64,000 nucleotides of DNA from Clostridium acetobutylicum ATCC 824 (GTDB taxonomy: Bacteria > Bacillota > Clostridia > Clostridiales > Clostridiaceae), in the NCBI RefSeq assembly GCF_000008765.1, contig NC_003030.1:2266001-2330000 (forward strand), read 5' to 3'. The notes below the pieces were generated by a model. The model ran no database searches. It saw only the letters and a list, made by a program, of their open reading frames with translations, and was not told where the DNA came from. Shown here piece by piece: positions 63,095-64,000 of this stretch; the first letter of the stretch is position 1, and each line of letters opens with the position of its first letter. Both the position numbers and the translations under genes were made by a program.

Positions 63095-64000
63095 TTAATC
63101 AAATACAGACATTGATAAATATCTTTGACCGCTATCAGGAAGAATCACAACAACATTCTTACCCTTGAATTCTGGTCTTGATGCAACCTCTTTAGCCGCA
63201 AATAGTGCTGCACCTGATGATATTCCTGCAAGTATTCCCTCTTCTCTAGCAAGCTCTTTGGCAGAAGCAAATGCATCTTCATTTTTAACTTGAATTATCT
63301 CATCTATTAATTCTGCTTCATATACATCAGGAACAAATCCGGCTCCTATTCCCTGAATCTTGTGAGGACCTGCTTTTCCTCCAGAAAGTACTGGTGAAGT
63401 TGCTGGTTCTACTGCTATAATTTTTATATCTTTATTTTTTTCTCTAAGAGTTTTAGCAATACCTGTTATAGTACCACCTGTTCCTACTCCTGCAACTACT
63501 GCATCAACTTTTCCATCAGTATCCTCCCATATTTCTATTCCAGTTGTAACTTCATGTATAGCTGGATTTGATGGATTTTTGAACTGCTGTGGTATAAAAG
63601 AATTAGGATTTTCACTTGCAAGCTCATTTGCCTTTTTAATAGCTCCCGTCATTCCTTCAACTCCTGAAGTAAGAACTATTTCAGCTCCATATGCTGTCAA
63701 AAGCTTTCTTCTTTCAACACTCATAGTTTCAGGCATTGTTAATATAAGCTTATATCCCTTTGCTGCTGCTATAAATGCAAGACCAACTCCAGTATTTCCG
63801 CTTGTTGGTTCTATTATAACTGTATCCTTATTTATTAACCCCTGTTCTTCTGCATTTTTTATCATTGAATATGCAATTCTATCTTTTATGCTTCCTGATG
63901 GATTAAAGTACTCTACCTTTCCTAGAATATTTCCCTCAATTTTATTTTTTTCTTTGTAATTTGAAAGTTCTACTAATGGAGTTCTTCCAATAGTTTCAAT
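63095..64000 (-). CDS. cysK: Cysteine synthase (O-acetylserine sulfhydrylase), 5' end outside window
   Basis: 301 codons are visible and only the first few are missing. The frame is open to the window edge: [14 protein letters not shown], then [16 protein letters not shown] with the PLP lysine, [33 protein letters not shown] (phosphate loop), [20 protein letters not shown] and [11 protein letters not shown]. The internal ATG at 63865 is not the start, as it would lose the PLP lysine. It makes cysteine, the sulfur source for the downstream desulfurase. Confidence 0.96.
   Translation of the reverse strand: METIGRTPLVELSNYKEKNKIEGNILGKVEYFNPSGSIKDRIAYSMIKNAEEQGLINKDTVIIEPTSGNTGVGLAFIAAAKGYKLILTMPETMSVERRKLLTAYGAEIVLTSGVEGMTGAIKKANELASENPNSFIPQQFKNPSNPAIHEVTTGIEIWEDTDGKVDAVVAGVGTGGTITGIAKTLREKNKDIKIIAVEPATSPVLSGGKAGPHKIQGIGAGFVPDVYEAELIDEIIQVKNEDAFASAKELAREEGILAGISSGAALFAAKEVASRPEFKGKNVVVILPDSGQRYLSMSVFD

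Noticed and set aside
1-64000. CRISPR arrays, tRNA or rRNA genes, insertion sequences, prophage
   Set aside because: No regularly spaced repeats, cloverleaf sequences, rRNA-like stretches or transposase/integrase genes were seen on either strand.

Overview
The window is AT-rich DNA of a motile, anaerobic, Gram-positive Clostridium. The evidence is a pyruvate:ferredoxin oxidoreductase, a FliY/CheC/CheD-type chemotaxis system, a CsrA/FliW pair, FlaG, low-GC codon use, strong AGGAGG ribosome sites and frequent TTG/GTG starts. From memory the gene order looks like the flagellin/chemotaxis/PFOR segment of Clostridium acetobutylicum; I could not verify this. Nearly every gene lies on the minus strand.

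Layout from left to right. (1) 1-8.0 kb: glycosyltransferases and a four-gene unit (gmd, an fcl-like gene, a ColD-like dehydratase, a CgeB-type glycosyltransferase) that looks like GDP-3,6-dideoxyhexose (colitose-type) synthesis and transfer. (2) 8.2-11.6 kb: a decayed GT2 glycosyltransferase, a small yjfB-type motility gene, and a tandem duplication of a DUF1919-like gene (the only plus-strand genes). The yjfB copy next to the second DUF1919 gene has become a pseudogene. (3) 11.7-30.8 kb: one apparent operon of about 19 kb for flagellin glycosylation. It holds three Maf-type flagellin glycosyltransferases, a Maf/CgeB fusion, nonulosonic-acid genes (PseB-like, SpsF-like, PseI, PseG), a FkbH-ACP-AAC(3)-DUF4910 acylation cassette, an ATP-grasp ligase and accessory enzymes. 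(4) 30.9-39.8 kb: flagellin, then fliT-like, fliD, fliS, flaG, csrA, fliW, flgL, flgK, flgN and flgM. (5) 40.0-50.6 kb: fliY, fliM, cheW, cheY, cheC, cheA, cheR, cheB, cheD, a second cheW and a DUF342 protein. (6) 50.8-64 kb: housekeeping genes: a class IV aminotransferase, a HAD phosphatase, a Cys/His-rich DUF1292 protein, PFOR, a secreted CAP-domain protein, murG, recJ, mnmA, a cysteine desulfurase and cysK (cut by the window edge).

The motility parts are tied together by regulation that can be read in the sequence. Eight sites match a sigma-D (sigma-28) promoter, TAA(A/T)-N15-nnCGATA(A/T), always with a 15-base spacer. They precede the 937-aa glycosyltransferase, yjfB, both DUF1919 genes, the maf operon, flagellin, flgM and the chemotaxis operon. 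The flagellin leader also carries a hairpin displaying CAAGGATG, a near-ideal CsrA site, and a GGA-rich Shine-Dalgarno, which fits the nearby csrA-fliW pair. The picture is a late-flagellar regulon in which filament, glycan synthesis, glycan transfer and chemotaxis are expressed together.

The most novel parts are the acyl-carrier cassette inside a nonulosonate operon that lacks visible PseC and PseH genes, the colitose-type set, the duplicated DUF1919/yjfB locus, and a HAD phosphatase whose catalytic motif lies upstream of any ATG, GTG or TTG.
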